The notes below the pieces were generated by a model. The model searched no databases, was not told the DNA's origin, and was given only the letters and a program-made list of their open reading frames with translations. Shown one piece after another: positions 1 to 10,099 of a stretch of DNA of 64,000 bases (its first letter is position 1; each line of letters opens with the position of its first letter). The stretch comes from Plantago ovata (lineage: Eukaryota; Streptophyta; Magnoliopsida; Lamiales; Plantaginaceae), in contig CM051458.1 of NCBI GenBank assembly GCA_028274465.1, forward strand, positions 16,755,566-16,819,565, read 5' to 3'. The position numbers were made by a program, and so were the translations under genes.

Positions 1-1882
1 CTGAGAAGGTGAAAACCATCATCAGAAGTCTGAATCAAGAATGGATCCACACTCAGAATTTCTATTACAATCAAGGAATGCCAGATATTACACCAACAGA
101 GTTATTCTCTCATCTTGCTACTGTTAACTATGAGACAAAGCAAAGAGAAAATGTGTTTGCTGAAAAATCGCAAAACATTGCTCTTGCTGCAAAGTCGTCA
201 TCTTCCGAAAAGAAGAATGATAAAGAGCCTATTGATGAAAACTCTTTGGTTGTCAAAAACATGAAGAAATTCATCAGCAAGTAACTTGAAAGGCGAAAAG
301 CAAAAGAGAAGCTGAAAAAGCATCTTGGTAACAATTACCATAAGTACAAGAATGAGACTAGCTCGTTGAACAAGCAAGCTCAGCAAGCAACTTCATCAGA
401 AGAACCAGTAGTTGGAAATGATCTCTGCTTTTACTACAAAAAGCATGGACACTTCAAAGCTAATTGCCCTTTGCTGAAAGGAAAATCTGCTGAAAACAAG
501 AAGAAGTTCAAGAGAGATTTTATTGCTGAAGAAAAGAAGAAGCTTCAAGCAAAAATCGATGCATTATGCATTGATACTAGCTCCGAAGACAGTGAGGATG
601 AAAGATCAGACACTGACGATGAAGAAGCCGCTCTAGATGTGGAGATTGGCAAAGAAGTTTGTGGAATAGCTATGGAAGCTTATCCAGATGTGTCAAATTA
701 CGAGTTCTACCTCATGGCCGGTCAGGTAAATAATCCTACCTCTGACTTAGACTCAGAAAGTGAAGACGAGATTGACCTTGACAAGATTCAAGGAGAAATC
801 GAAAGATTTAAGAAAACTCTGAGCAGGCAGCAAGAGAAACTACAGATTACTGAAACTCTGACCAAGCAGACTACTGAAAAGTATGTCTTGCTGAAGGAAG
901 AGACAGAACAAAAGGATGCTGAAATAAGGCGTCTTAAGAACTTGATTGCTGAAGCTACAGAGAAGAATTCTCAAATGGCATTAGAATTGGAAGAATATCA
1001 GTCCTCAATTCTAAAGTTACTTGCTGAAATCCAAGAAATGAAAAAGATGAAAATCAATTTCAAATTTTATGCTGACGGAAGTAATACGCTGACTGAACTA
1101 AACTCTTATATGAGAGATCCATCTCAGAAAGAAGGTTTAGGTGCAACGTATGAAGGTGATGACGTAGAAATCTTGAGTAAAGATAAATCACCAATTTCCT
1201 TTGTACGTGCTACTGAAAGCGGTCTACCAGAACTCTATCAGTTTGGTCAATCTAAGGTTGCTGAAACATGCAATCAAGTACCTACGCCATAAAGCCCGCT
1301 GTTGCTACTCAAAGTAACAAGACTTTAGAAGGAAAACAGGTTGCTGAGAAGCAAACTGGAAAGAAGAAGGATGGTATGAAGCATTTCGCCAAACAAGTTG
1401 CTGAAAAGCAAATTGTTAAGTCAAAAGGCAAGATTACTAAAAGTAATCAGAAGACCTTTGCTGACAAACCTGAATCAAGTAAGGTTGCTGACACAAAAGC
1501 TCAGCATTCTCCGAAAAGTGGACTCGGTTTCAAAACCAAGCAAAGTCAACTTTTTCACGAGTATAAGCAAAGTCAACAAAGATACTTCAAAGAGATGAAG
1601 AAAATCAAGCCTAAGAGTTCTGAAAAGACTCTTAATGCTAGGGCTAGAAGGAACCTTGCTAGAAAAGAACTTACTGAAAAGTATGTTCAGCAAAAACGTC
1701 AACCGAGCAAGACACCACATCAGAAAGTGGATTTGATCAGCACGAATCAAAAGTCTTTCAGCTCAAAACCTCCTAGTTCCTCAGCAAGTAGAAAACAAGT
1801 CAAAGTTGAAAAACTTAAGACTTGGGTTTCCAGTGGACGCATTCTTGAACATGTTAATGGACATCCATTATTGGATAATTAA
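1..1882 (+). pseudogene. copia gag (partial, broken), with degenerate zinc knuckle and charged C-terminal region
   Basis: The frame is open from the left edge to a TAA at 282-284, continues in the same frame to about 1268, and shifts frame near 1268-1292 to run on to 1882. The first part has the helical look of a copia capsid. A zinc knuckle lies at about 425-475, but its second cysteine is tyrosine (CFYYKKHGHFKANC), so the expected CX2CX4HX4C site is incomplete. Acidic (about 590-640) and coiled-coil-like (about 760-1060) stretches follow, then a Lys/Gln-rich tail. A long, low-complexity gag tail fits the large SIRE-type copia elements. The 5' end is missing from the window. Confidence 0.75.
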
Positions 1883-1887
1883 CTTGT

Positions 1888-2271
1888 TTGCTCTTGATTG
1901 TGCAAACTTCAGCCACGGAGACAAACGATGCAATCCGGTACTTTGATAGTGGTTGTGGAAAGCACATGACGGGCAACAAGAATAACCTTATAAACTATAG
2001 ACGGTGGTCTAAAGGTCCAACAATAAGGTTTGCTGGTGGAGGCTCCGGTTCTACAAAAGGCTATGGTGACGTGAAGTTAGGATGCATAACCATTACTGGA
2101 GTTCTTTATGTCAAAAATCTTAAGTTTAACCTTTTCAGCATGAGTCAGTTTGCTGACAAAAGATACTTCATCAAAATCAAAAGTGATGAATGTAAACTTA
2201 TAGATTTCGACACTAAAAAGGTAATTATGATTGCAAGAAGATCAGGAGTCTTGTACACCGTAGATTGGTCT
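1888..2271 (+). pseudogene. copia pol, part 1: aspartic protease and start of the GAG-pre-integrase region
   Basis: The translation contains YFDSGCGKHMTG, the copia protease active site (usual form DSGCSRHMTG), with the catalytic Asp present. Further on are the GYGDVKLG and GVLYVKNLKFNLFSMSQ motifs that follow the active site in copia polyproteins. The frame ends at the CACTA insertion (first base 2275, TSD TCA at 2272-2274) and resumes at 6091. A frame break separates it from the preceding gag (1882-1888). Confidence 0.82.
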
Positions 2272-2298
2272 TCACACTACAAGGGATCTGATGTTCAA

Positions 2299-2570
2299 CG
2301 ACGGACTCATCCGTCGCTGAAAATAAGTGATCCGTCGCTGATTAGGCTCAGCGACGGATCGCTAAATATAGCGACGGATGAGAATTCCGTCGCTAATACT
2401 TTGGTCGTAAACGAATTAACGACGAATCAACGATCCGTCACGAATTAGCGACGGAGCAGCGACGGATGATTCGTTGACCGTGTTGCGACGGTTGACTCAT
2501 CCGTCGCAAAGGTCATGGTCAGCTTACTAGTCTGACCAGGACTTTAGCGACGGATGAGTTATCCGTCGCT
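2299..2570. repeat. CACTA left subterminal repeat array
   Basis: Repeated short units in both orientations built on GCGACGGATGA and its complement TCATCCGTCGC, several as back-to-back palindromes, for example at about 2369-2396 and 2545-2570. Arrays of this kind are where TNPA-type proteins bind in En/Spm elements. Confidence 0.88.
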
Positions 2571-2831
2571 GGTTTTTTTTTTTTTTTTAAACAAATTCTT
2601 TATATTTAAATAAAATTCAAACCAAAAAACCCATTGAACCTGTTACACACATCATTAATATTCGTAATAAATAAATTCCCCAAAAATAAATGCGAAAAGC
2701 ATTTTCAATAACGAAACGATCCAATAATCTTAATAAAAATCATTCATACAATAAATATCTAATGTAATATCCGATAGGAAGTATAATATTCGTTCATGAG
2801 TCGAAAAACAACATAAAAAAACTAAACTGGA

Positions 2832-4861
2832 TCATGGAGAAGGGGGTGGCGGTGGTGGTGCGCTGGGAGGAGGTGGCATCCCCAACTTCGCATAAATGGC
2901 AGCGATGTGGGCCTCCTGCTCAGCCTGTCTCTCGGCCAGCCTCCTAATCTCTGCATCCTTCTCTGCCAACTCCGCTCTGAGGGCGGCCTCAGAAGAAGTA
3001 CTAGAAGACGTGGTCCGTGAGGCAGAGTTCCCGAGATGACGGGAACGCGCATGCCTCGCGCTACTGGTGGTAGCAGCCAAACTCCCTAGTCCCAAGCGAC
3101 GACCCTTCTCGTCCTCCCGATCCAGTTCCAACAAAATGTTGTTCATCTCCTCAACAGTGAGGTCCTTGTCACTAATCCTGTCTGTATAGGCCTTCGGAAA
3201 GGATAAATCAATAGTGCAAGGCGTTAGTGAATTCAAGTATTATTGAAATCAACCGTATTTAATGAACACAAGTATTGCAGAACTTACCGCAATCTTCTCG
3301 GCCGTAGTAGACAACCATTTGCCATCAGGGCCCATCTGAGACTTCGTGAAGAACGTGAAGAGAAGACTCTCGTTATCCTCAATCTGAATGACACATGAAT
3401 TACAAGTATAAAAGGCATGATAAAAAAGATCACAAAGTATAAGAGGCATGATGTATAAAATCACAAAGTTCGAACTGATATTACAAGTACAAGAATAATA
3501 TTAAAACCACAAAGTTAATTAATTATACACTTACCAGCCTATTCATGTTGGCTGTAGCGATGGACTGAGAGCCAAATCGATGTGTGACCATGCTCCTGGT
3601 CCCATCCTTGGGCCTCGCCTTACTGTTTGAAGCGTTCTGCTCAGCCGCACGCTGGACTTTTGGATCAGGCCAGTATGCCTTCCACTGAACCCACAGTTCA
3701 TCTCCTAGCCAACTCGGCTTCCCCAGTTCGTCAGTGTGCCTGGCCTTCATGGTATTAACCATCCCCTTGTAAAGGGAACTACCATGGGCGTTGAAGCAGT
3801 ACCAGAGTGGCCACAACAGAGCTTTGGGAAGGAAGTAATATTTCTACACAAGTACAGACAAACATCCAAAAACATACTAATTGTGAGAACTTAAAAACAG
3901 TCAATTATAACAAGTGTAGCACATGCACAACAATTATATCGGTAACTAACATATCACCCAAGTACAGTGACTAACATACCACTCAAATTGTCCTATATTT
4001 TACTACAACAATGGTGACTAACATATCACCCAAATATAGTGGCTAACATACCACTCACATACAGTAACATACCACTCAAGACAAAAAAACAATTATGAAA
4101 CAGCAGTATGATTATTAACTCACCCTCAACTCCTCAAAGTACTCTCCCTTTAACTGGTCAGGGATGGTAGTCCACTGGGCGCCACCCTGTTGTGGTGGGA
4201 GCATCTTGGCCCTGATGATCTGTCCTAGGTTGTGAGCCGCCTTTTCCGCAAATAACCTGCAAAGAATAAGTCAATCATTAAGCAAACCTTCGTAATATAT
4301 AGTAATGAACTCAAGCCATAATACAACATTTTTACGTAAATATATAAGTTAAATCATAATACTTACTTGTCCCCGTTGGGGTAGAGTACAGGCCTACCAT
4401 TCCACTGAAGACCGTCCATGGGTGATCTGTAGGGACAGTCATCGTCTGGCACGTGGGCCCATGGGTCACGGGGATCGCTCGAGCCCCTACTGGACTCACC
4501 TGGAGTCCCACGAGCGGTCGGGGAGCCGTGCTGTGAGCTAGGCCCGGTGTCATCTCCCTCAGTACGTGGTGACTGAGGAGTGCGTGGAATCTCATCCGGT
4601 TGTATGGTGTAACGAGGCAGTCTGGGTTTCGGCATCTGCAAATTAAAGCAAAGATCTGTGTTAGTACATACAGAATTGAATATAAAACATGTACAATCAG
4701 AGATATAGCAAGGAACGACACTAGACATTCGGGTGGTCACGCCAGTAGGACTCCCAAACATCATGAAGGGGACTCGGCATCCACTCTTTGGGCGGAACTC
4801 CCAAAAGCCAGTTGGCTTTCCAAACCTCAAGTAAGGGAATCCTCAGTGTACGTTCTGACAT
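2832..4861 (-). CDS. Ptta/En/Spm-family (TNP1/TNPA-like) transposon protein, spliced
   Basis: Canonical splice sites join minus-strand exons 4635-4367, 4256-4124, 3843-3535, 3383-3288 and 3191-2832 in one open frame of about 388 residues from the Met at 4635. The third exon carries the family hallmarks: W-x-x-W-x-x-Y-W spacing (VQWKAYW), an Asn/Lys-rich run, then THRFGSQS. The C-terminus is a heptad-like Glu/Ala/Arg helix followed by a Pro-rich end. An additional upstream exon (4861-4727, beginning MSERTLRIPLLEVW) could be spliced on in frame, but its donor GTCTAG is poor. No stop or frameshift interrupts the five exons, so the gene looks intact. Its role is expected to be binding the subterminal repeats. 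The DDE transposase partner is absent. Confidence 0.78.
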
Positions 4862-5670
4862 ATTTGAATGCTAAACCTGACCAATCGAAGTTTAGTTCAT
4901 TGCTAACGTATTATTTCATTCTATTTATCGAGGTTTTTACTTGCCATTTAAGATATGTGTAATTAAGGAAAATTTTTATATATATAATTTATTATATTTT
5001 GCTAACATACCCAAAATTCTTACTCATTTTTATTATTAATTTTTACTTTGCATTATACTTATAATATTTCTAAATTACAACTAATTACTTTGCATTATAG
5101 TTACGATATGTCTATATTATACATTTTCATTAACAACTAATTACAACTAATTACGGCTGATTACGATCGAATCATACTACAACTAAATTCTAGAGGTCTC
5201 CAATCAACCCCAAACAAAGTCTCAATACTCCAAATATCAATTCAACCCAATCAAATTCTCAATTACTAAAACAAAATTTCAATTCCTAAAATACCCAATT
5301 CATCCCAAATCTATCAATTCACCAACCAAAACTTGTGCATCTCCCCTAATTTGAGCTACATAACATAATAGATACTACTAAAATGCATACCATTCAATGA
5401 AATTGAAAAAGAATGAAGAATACTCAAATTTAGACAAGTTAGGGTTAGAAGTTAATACCTTTGATTGCAGAATAAATGGTGAAAGAATCACGCAATTGAC
5501 TAGCTACCCTTGTTCGTTGATGGAAGAGCTTCGAAATGACTATAACCTTGTGTGAAATGGCCAAGAAATGAAGATTTGGAGTGATGGCCGACGCACGCCG
5601 GGTTTGAGAGACGGAGAGTTCTGTGTGTGCGTGAACTGAGCTGTTCTGTCTGTATTTTTTTTTATATAAA
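4862..5670 (-). promoter_or_regulatory. Promoter, 5' UTR and UTR intron of the CACTA gene
   Basis: On the minus strand a TATA box (TTTATATAAA, 5661-5670) sits just inside the right subterminal repeats. Downstream, a CT-rich leader leads to a donor (AAAG/GTATTAAC near 5458) and an AT-rich intron. A possible acceptor (GGTCAG) lies near 4877, just before the ATG at 4861. No other gene is visible in this 800-bp stretch. Confidence 0.5.
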
Positions 5671-5676
5671 CAGGCT

Positions 5677-6066
5677 GCGACGGATGAGCCATCCGTCCCT
5701 AAACCGCGACGGATGAGTCAACCGTCGTTGTATTACGACGGATGAATCCATCCGTCACTAGCTTTTATTTTCCTATTTTTTCTTTTTTTCCAGGGTCAAA
5801 GAGACATACGACGGATGAGTCATCCGTCGTAATACCCAGACGGATAAACCCATCCGTTGCAGAATACAACAACGGATGGAGTCATCCGTCACTGATAATG
5901 CGACGGATAAGCATCCGTCGCAATTCTCAAACGTCCCAAGGGTTTAGGGACGCGCATTATCACGAATTGTCTTCATCCGTCGCTATTTCTTTTTCATCCG
6001 TCGTAAAAAGACCGATCCGTCGCTAAAAATAGGGACGGATCGATCCGTCGCTAATTTCGGTCGCTG
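5677..6066. repeat. CACTA right subterminal repeat array
   Basis: At least nine units of the same GACGGATGA/TCATCCGTC motif as the left end, many as hyphenated palindromes (for example about 5810-5832 and 5900-5920), followed by the terminal inverted repeat at 6087. The array overlaps short spurious frames that I do not call as genes. Confidence 0.88.
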
Positions 6067-6090
6067 TTTATGGTATTTCTTGTAGTGTCA

Positions 6091-6713
6091 GCAATCGTTG
6101 AAAAATGCCTTGTCTCAGATCACGATTGCCTTGCTGAAAAAGCATGGTTATAGCATAAACGAACAAGTCATCTAAACTTCAAGACGCTAAATAAGTTGTC
6201 TAAAAGGGCACTTGTAGTTGGATTACCTAAGGTTACTTTTAAGAAGGATGGTGTTTGCAATGCATGTCAGCAAGGAAAGCAAACCAAATCTTCTTTCAAG
6301 AACAAGGCAGTACCGTCAACTACAAAACCTTTACAACTCTTGCACATGGACTTGTTTAAATCTTCTTCAACAAGCTATGCTGGTAAGAAGTATTGTCTGA
6401 TCGTGGTAGATGACTATTCAAGATTCACTTGGGTAGTATTCATCAAGCACAAATCTGAAACCAAGACTGAAATACCTAACTTGTTGAATAAGCTTGAAGT
6501 CATGAAAAATGACAAGGTAAAAGTCATAAGGACAGACCATGATACTGAGTTTGTAAACCAGTACATAACTGAATATTGTACCTCAAAAGGTATACAACAT
6601 CAGTTATCCTCAGTAAGAACACCACAGCAAAACGGTGTTGCTGAACGGAAGAATCGTACCCTAAAAGAAGTCGCAAGAACAATGCTTGCTGACACTGAAA
6701 TAAGTGAGGCTTA
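6091..6713 (+). pseudogene. copia pol, part 2: GAG-pre-integrase zinc finger and integrase core
   Basis: Directly after the CACTA TSD the pol frame resumes with an HHCC-type zinc region (SHLNF ... CNACQQGKQ), carrying an in-frame TAG near 6151 where related elements have Trp. The integrase core follows with its DD(35)E residues: HMDLF, then RTDHDTEF (usually RTDHGTEF, so Gly to Asp), then NGVAERKNR. The frame is cut at codon W-V by element A (TSD CTGGG at 6714-6718) and continues at 16458 with EAINTACYTQNR, as expected for an uninterrupted integrase. Confidence 0.88.
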
Positions 6714-6718
6714 CTGGG

Positions 6719-8120
6719 TGATGATGTCGTTTTTCACCAATTAAATTTGTTTAAAAGCCTAAGAACACTTATCACTACACAAACTAGAGTGCAATGGCAA
6801 GTTGTCCCCGAGTGTCGTTCTCTCGGGACCTAACGTGGCTTTGCTTGAGGTTTTTGCTAGCAATTTCAGTCAACGAGTTCAAATGTTTGAAGAATCGTTT
6901 CCTTTGAACAAAGCAATGAGAAATCAGATTGTTGTAAATCAAGTTTGGAAGACGGTTGGTGGTAGAAATCAAATACACATGCATGGGTTACGATTATGCT
7001 CACAAGTTCAGTGCGTAAAACCTTCGATCGAGTCTGCTAAGCAACTCGTCTAGGTAACTTTAAGACACACATCATAAAAGACCACTATCAATACTTTAGA
7101 GGTGCTTGTCACTAACACCATTTATCTAGCATGCTGCAAATCCCTAACATACAATCCTATAGCTTTCATTGACCAAGAGTGTGTCACTATACTCCATTCG
7201 AATATATTTTATAGGCAACTAAGAATCATATGAAGGAATCTGCAGCAAGATTGAATCACAATCTCATGTAAGCATAAGCATAACCCATAGCATGCATATT
7301 CTACATTCTACCACCAACACAAAAGATTTAGCTACTCATATTCATCAACATAGACATCAATTCATATGAATAATAATCAGAATACATCATATCAAACTAC
7401 AAGACAAGAGAGTGATACAAGTTACCACCAAAGCTGTCACTAATCGGTGGAAATCAAAGAAAACCTCTCCGTAGATGATTACAAAGGATGAATCCCAATC
7501 AAAACCTTGAATCCCAAGCTAAAATACAATGTAATCTGAGTTTTATCTGAGTTTTGGGGCTTAGGAGCTCTCCAAAACGAAGTTACAGTTCAAAAGATAT
7601 TCAAAAAATGACCAAAGATCAGATCTAAGAAGGAAAATCCGAAAATGTAACCGCTGCCAAGCGGACCCCTTGGAGAAGCCAAGCGGAGCACTTGGCAAGC
7701 GAAGCGCTTTGGCACTCCAAGCGGCTTCGCTTGGCTTCTGTGCCAAAGCTCCTGGAAATTAAAGCGGAGCGCTTCACTATTCCAGGCGCTTAGCTTGGCT
7801 CCTAGGCAGATTTTTGTCTTCAAACTCAATCTTTTTGCCCTCGCACGGCCCTCGGGTGCCTTGGACTCATCCTTCTCGATGCTTATTGAAACTCAAACAC
7901 TTACGAACAAGCCACGGAGATTGGGGAACTTCAACGGGGCCATCTTTTCCATAAAAAAGGCTCGTTTTTAGCTCCAAAAATGCCGTTTTGTACTAGTGCC
8001 TGAAAATGCAGAAAACACAAAACGTGACACTATTCTACAAAACTAACCAAAAAACAAGGCTAGAAGATAGCAAAAGAAGGTAAAAAAGACAAGATGAACG
8101 CGTCAAAAATACGTTCATCA
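6719..8120 (-). repeat. Element A 3' LTR
   Basis: 1402 bp, TGATGA...TCATCA. It differs from the 15058-16452 copy by a modest number of substitutions and small indels, mostly in the palindrome cluster at 7655-7800, suggesting a fairly recent insertion. A short stem-loop (GTCCCCGAG...CTCGGGAC, 6804-6829) sits near its sense 3' end. Spurious short frames run through it. Confidence 0.93.
7655..7800. repeat. GC-rich palindrome cluster in the A LTR
   Basis: Several short palindromes of the type CCAAGCG-NN-CGCTTGG (for example CCAAGCGGAGC.CTTGG and GCGAAGCGC) in an otherwise AT-rich LTR. The same cluster is in the other A LTRs (15983-16135, 50022-50168), and related clusters are in the A interior (9720-9852, 12185-12432). 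Confidence 0.85.
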
Positions 8121-8157
8121 AACTCCCCAAACCATACCTTTGCTTGTCCTCAAGCAA
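8121..8157 (-). other. Element A polypurine tract with adjoining stem-loop
   Basis: On the minus strand, GGTTTGGGGAGTT directly abuts the 3' LTR (8121-8133) and would prime plus-strand DNA synthesis. Immediately upstream on the sense strand is a 7-bp stem with a 4-nt loop (TTGCTTG/CAAGCAA, 8140-8157). Confidence 0.8.
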
Positions 8158-8754
8158 CAAACTATCCTAAATGCAACACAAAAGGAGTCTCATGCCAAGT
8201 AAAGTCAACTAGTCTATTGAATCTACCAAATGCTTATGAACGAAACCAAATGAGCATGACATGCAAGTAGGTTGAAGTATGCCTCGATTGCGAATATACA
8301 CATTCTCAAGTGCACTTGGTTAAACAAAGGAGTCTCACGTAACATCTTCTACCTGGACCTGGTCAGTGACGACACAATGATGCATGTTATCATACTACAA
8401 TTGCCCCGTGCCTATGAAACCGAGGACTTGCTTCTGTTCACCAAGCGAGACTTTTCCTCAAGAGAGGGCGAACCAATATATACTGGCTCTCATCAAACGA
8501 AGGAGGGTTCCCTTAGAAAGATAATACTCCCCTATTCTACCCCGACTCTCAAGAATGAGCCTCTTTCAACCACTTCTTGAATAGCAAGACGAGGGTGGTC
8601 AAGAACAGGCCTTGGACAAGGCGACACGAAACGAAAGATAGAATTTACAACTCGACACTTCAAAAACAAATATTTACATGACACTTGACACTTTACTAGA
8701 CTGCTTTTGGCTTGCAACGACCCTTCTTTTGCTTTCGGGTCTTATTCTTTATTT

Positions 8755-8860
8755 TCTTTCTTCTCTTTTTTTTTTTCTTTTCTCTTTTTTCCTTTATTTT
8801 CTCTTTTTCTTTCCTCTTTTTTCTTCTTTTCTTTTTCTCCTTTTTTTTTTTTTTCTATAA
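8755..8860. repeat. T/C-rich tract (A/G-rich on the element's sense strand)
   Basis: About 100 bases almost purely pyrimidine on the + strand. The B element has an equivalent tract at the corresponding place (53100-53225). Confidence 0.9.
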
Positions 8861-8893
8861 AGGGGCAAGGAGCAGTACTAAGTGTCAAAAACA

Positions 8894-8923
8894 CCTCCCC
8901 AAACCTATTCGAAAGAATAGGTT
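8894..8923 (-). repeat. Polypurine-tract-like motif with stem-loop, copy 1 (A)
   Basis: A perfect 9-bp stem (AACCTATTC/GAATAGGTT, 8902-8923; + strand loop GAAA) runs directly into GGTTTGGGGAGG on the sense strand, close to the true polypurine tract. Confidence 0.8.
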
Positions 8924-9002
8924 GGGACACAAAATAAAAGAAAAGGAAAAAGGAAACTTTACAACGACTCAAAGACGAAAAACAAGATCAACGAAGCAAC
9001 CC

Positions 9003-9032
9003 CCTCCCCAAACCTATTCGATAGAATAGGTT
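9003..9032 (-). repeat. Polypurine-tract-like motif with stem-loop, copy 2 (A)
   Basis: The same 9-bp stem (9011-9032; + strand loop GATA) followed on the sense strand by GGTTTGGGGAGGGG. Confidence 0.8.
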
Positions 9033-9510
9033 TAATACAAGGAATCGCACACCTCACACTACCTCCTTCCTAGGCATTTGGCAATCTCTAATCGAGGTGA
9101 AGAACTTGTCGCCTTTTACGTACATAATTACACGGGTTACAACCATAGACTCTAACATGCATCATTTCATAAGGCCATCGTGAACCGCAGCAAAAGAAAC
9201 ACCACTCAAGGTGATGTCGAGACTACTAAGCTTAACTAGTGCACATGCGAATGTGACAAGCCAAGCGAGACAAGCCTCAAACTACCTGCAAAGTGATGCA
9301 ACATATGATCAATGGTCATAAACACTTAGTCTACTCAATAAAAAAGTTCAAAAGACTTGGCAATAAACTCCACACACAACAACGTGCAACAACTAATCTA
9401 GGGATGATATGCATGCAAAAATTTGAAAAAACACGACAAATCACATGAACTTGAGTAAAATCAGGCATGTACGAACCACACAAGCATATAGTACTGAAAA
9501 TCCAATACCC

Positions 9511-9548
9511 CCTCCCCAAACCTAAACTTTTGCTCGTCCTTGAGCAAA
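9511..9548 (-). repeat. Polypurine-tract-like motif with stem-loop, copy 3 (A)
   Basis: A G-rich GGTTTGGGGAGG motif (9511-9522) beside a 7-bp stem TTTGCTC/GAGCAAA (9529-9548). The stem matches the one beside the true polypurine tract in position, with a T-A pair replaced by C-G. Confidence 0.75.
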
Positions 9549-9719
9549 GAAAAGTTGAATGAAAAGGAAAAATTGGATTGAAGTACAGTTCCCTGAGATA
9601 AAGGTTCGTGTCCAATCTCCTATATAAGAGTAGTACCTGAAAAGACTCAAGAAACAAGTGAAAACAGGTGCACAAAGGTGAGAAGAATGGAAAAACCGAG
9701 GAAAATCTGGGTACAGGGT

Positions 9720-9852
9720 CCAGGCGGACCGCTTGGTCAAGCGGAGCGCTTGGGAGGCTCCTGGCGCTCCGCTTGAATTTCCAGGAAGTTGCAAAACTTC
9801 CTGGAATTTCAAGCGGACTGCTTGGCCCTTCCAAGCGCTTCGCTTGGACCTG
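9720..9852. repeat. GC-rich palindrome cluster in the A 3' region
   Basis: Units of AAGCGGACCGCTTGG type plus a longer inverted repeat around 9775-9810 (TTCCAGGAAGTT...AACTTCCTGGAA). It is related to the clusters in the LTRs and at 12185-12432. Confidence 0.85.
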
Positions 9853-10099
9853 TTTCCAGATTTTCGATGTTTTTCCTATCTTAATCACCTAAGGCACCAA
9901 GACAAAAACCAGACTAAACTAATCACGACAAAGGCACACAGGCCACAACTACAAAAGCAAATAAAGAGTACAAGAGTCATAAGTCTAAACATCATACAAC
10001 CAAATCGAAATAGAGTTTCAACCAACAATAGTAAACAAGCCAAAATAACGATAATATACAAATACTACCGATAAATGTGGCCCCTGTCGGCTGGTGTCT

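Larger units (their letters stand above)
2275..6087 (-). mobile_element. CACTA (En/Spm) transposon, single-gene and non-autonomous
   Basis: The left end reads CACTACAAG at 2275 and the right end CTTGTAGTG at 6087, the inverted terminal CACTA signature. The 3-bp TSD TCA flanks it exactly (2272-2274 and 6088-6090). Both subterminal regions carry dense repeats of a GCGACGGATGA...TCATCCGTCGC motif. The 3813-bp body holds one spliced minus-strand gene of the Ptta/En/Spm (TNP1/TNPA-like) family. No TNP2/TNPD transposase frame is visible, so it would have needed transposase in trans. It splits the copia pol between protease and integrase. Confidence 0.93.
8158..10099 (-). other. Element A 3' noncoding region
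   Basis: About 1.9 kb between the accessory gene and the polypurine tract, with no convincing gene. It holds a long pyrimidine tract on the + strand (8755-8860), three polypurine-tract-like motifs each next to a stem-loop (8894-9548), and a palindrome cluster (9720-9852). The F-rich and K-rich frames across the tract are low-complexity artefacts. Confidence 0.7.

Noticed and set aside
5742-6026. 94-codon frame at the right end of the CACTA element
   Set aside because: It runs through the subterminal repeats, with no exon structure or domain.
8678-9029. Phe-rich and Lys-rich frames on both strands
   Set aside because: They come from the pyrimidine tract of element A. The same artefact occurs at 53056-53310 in element B.
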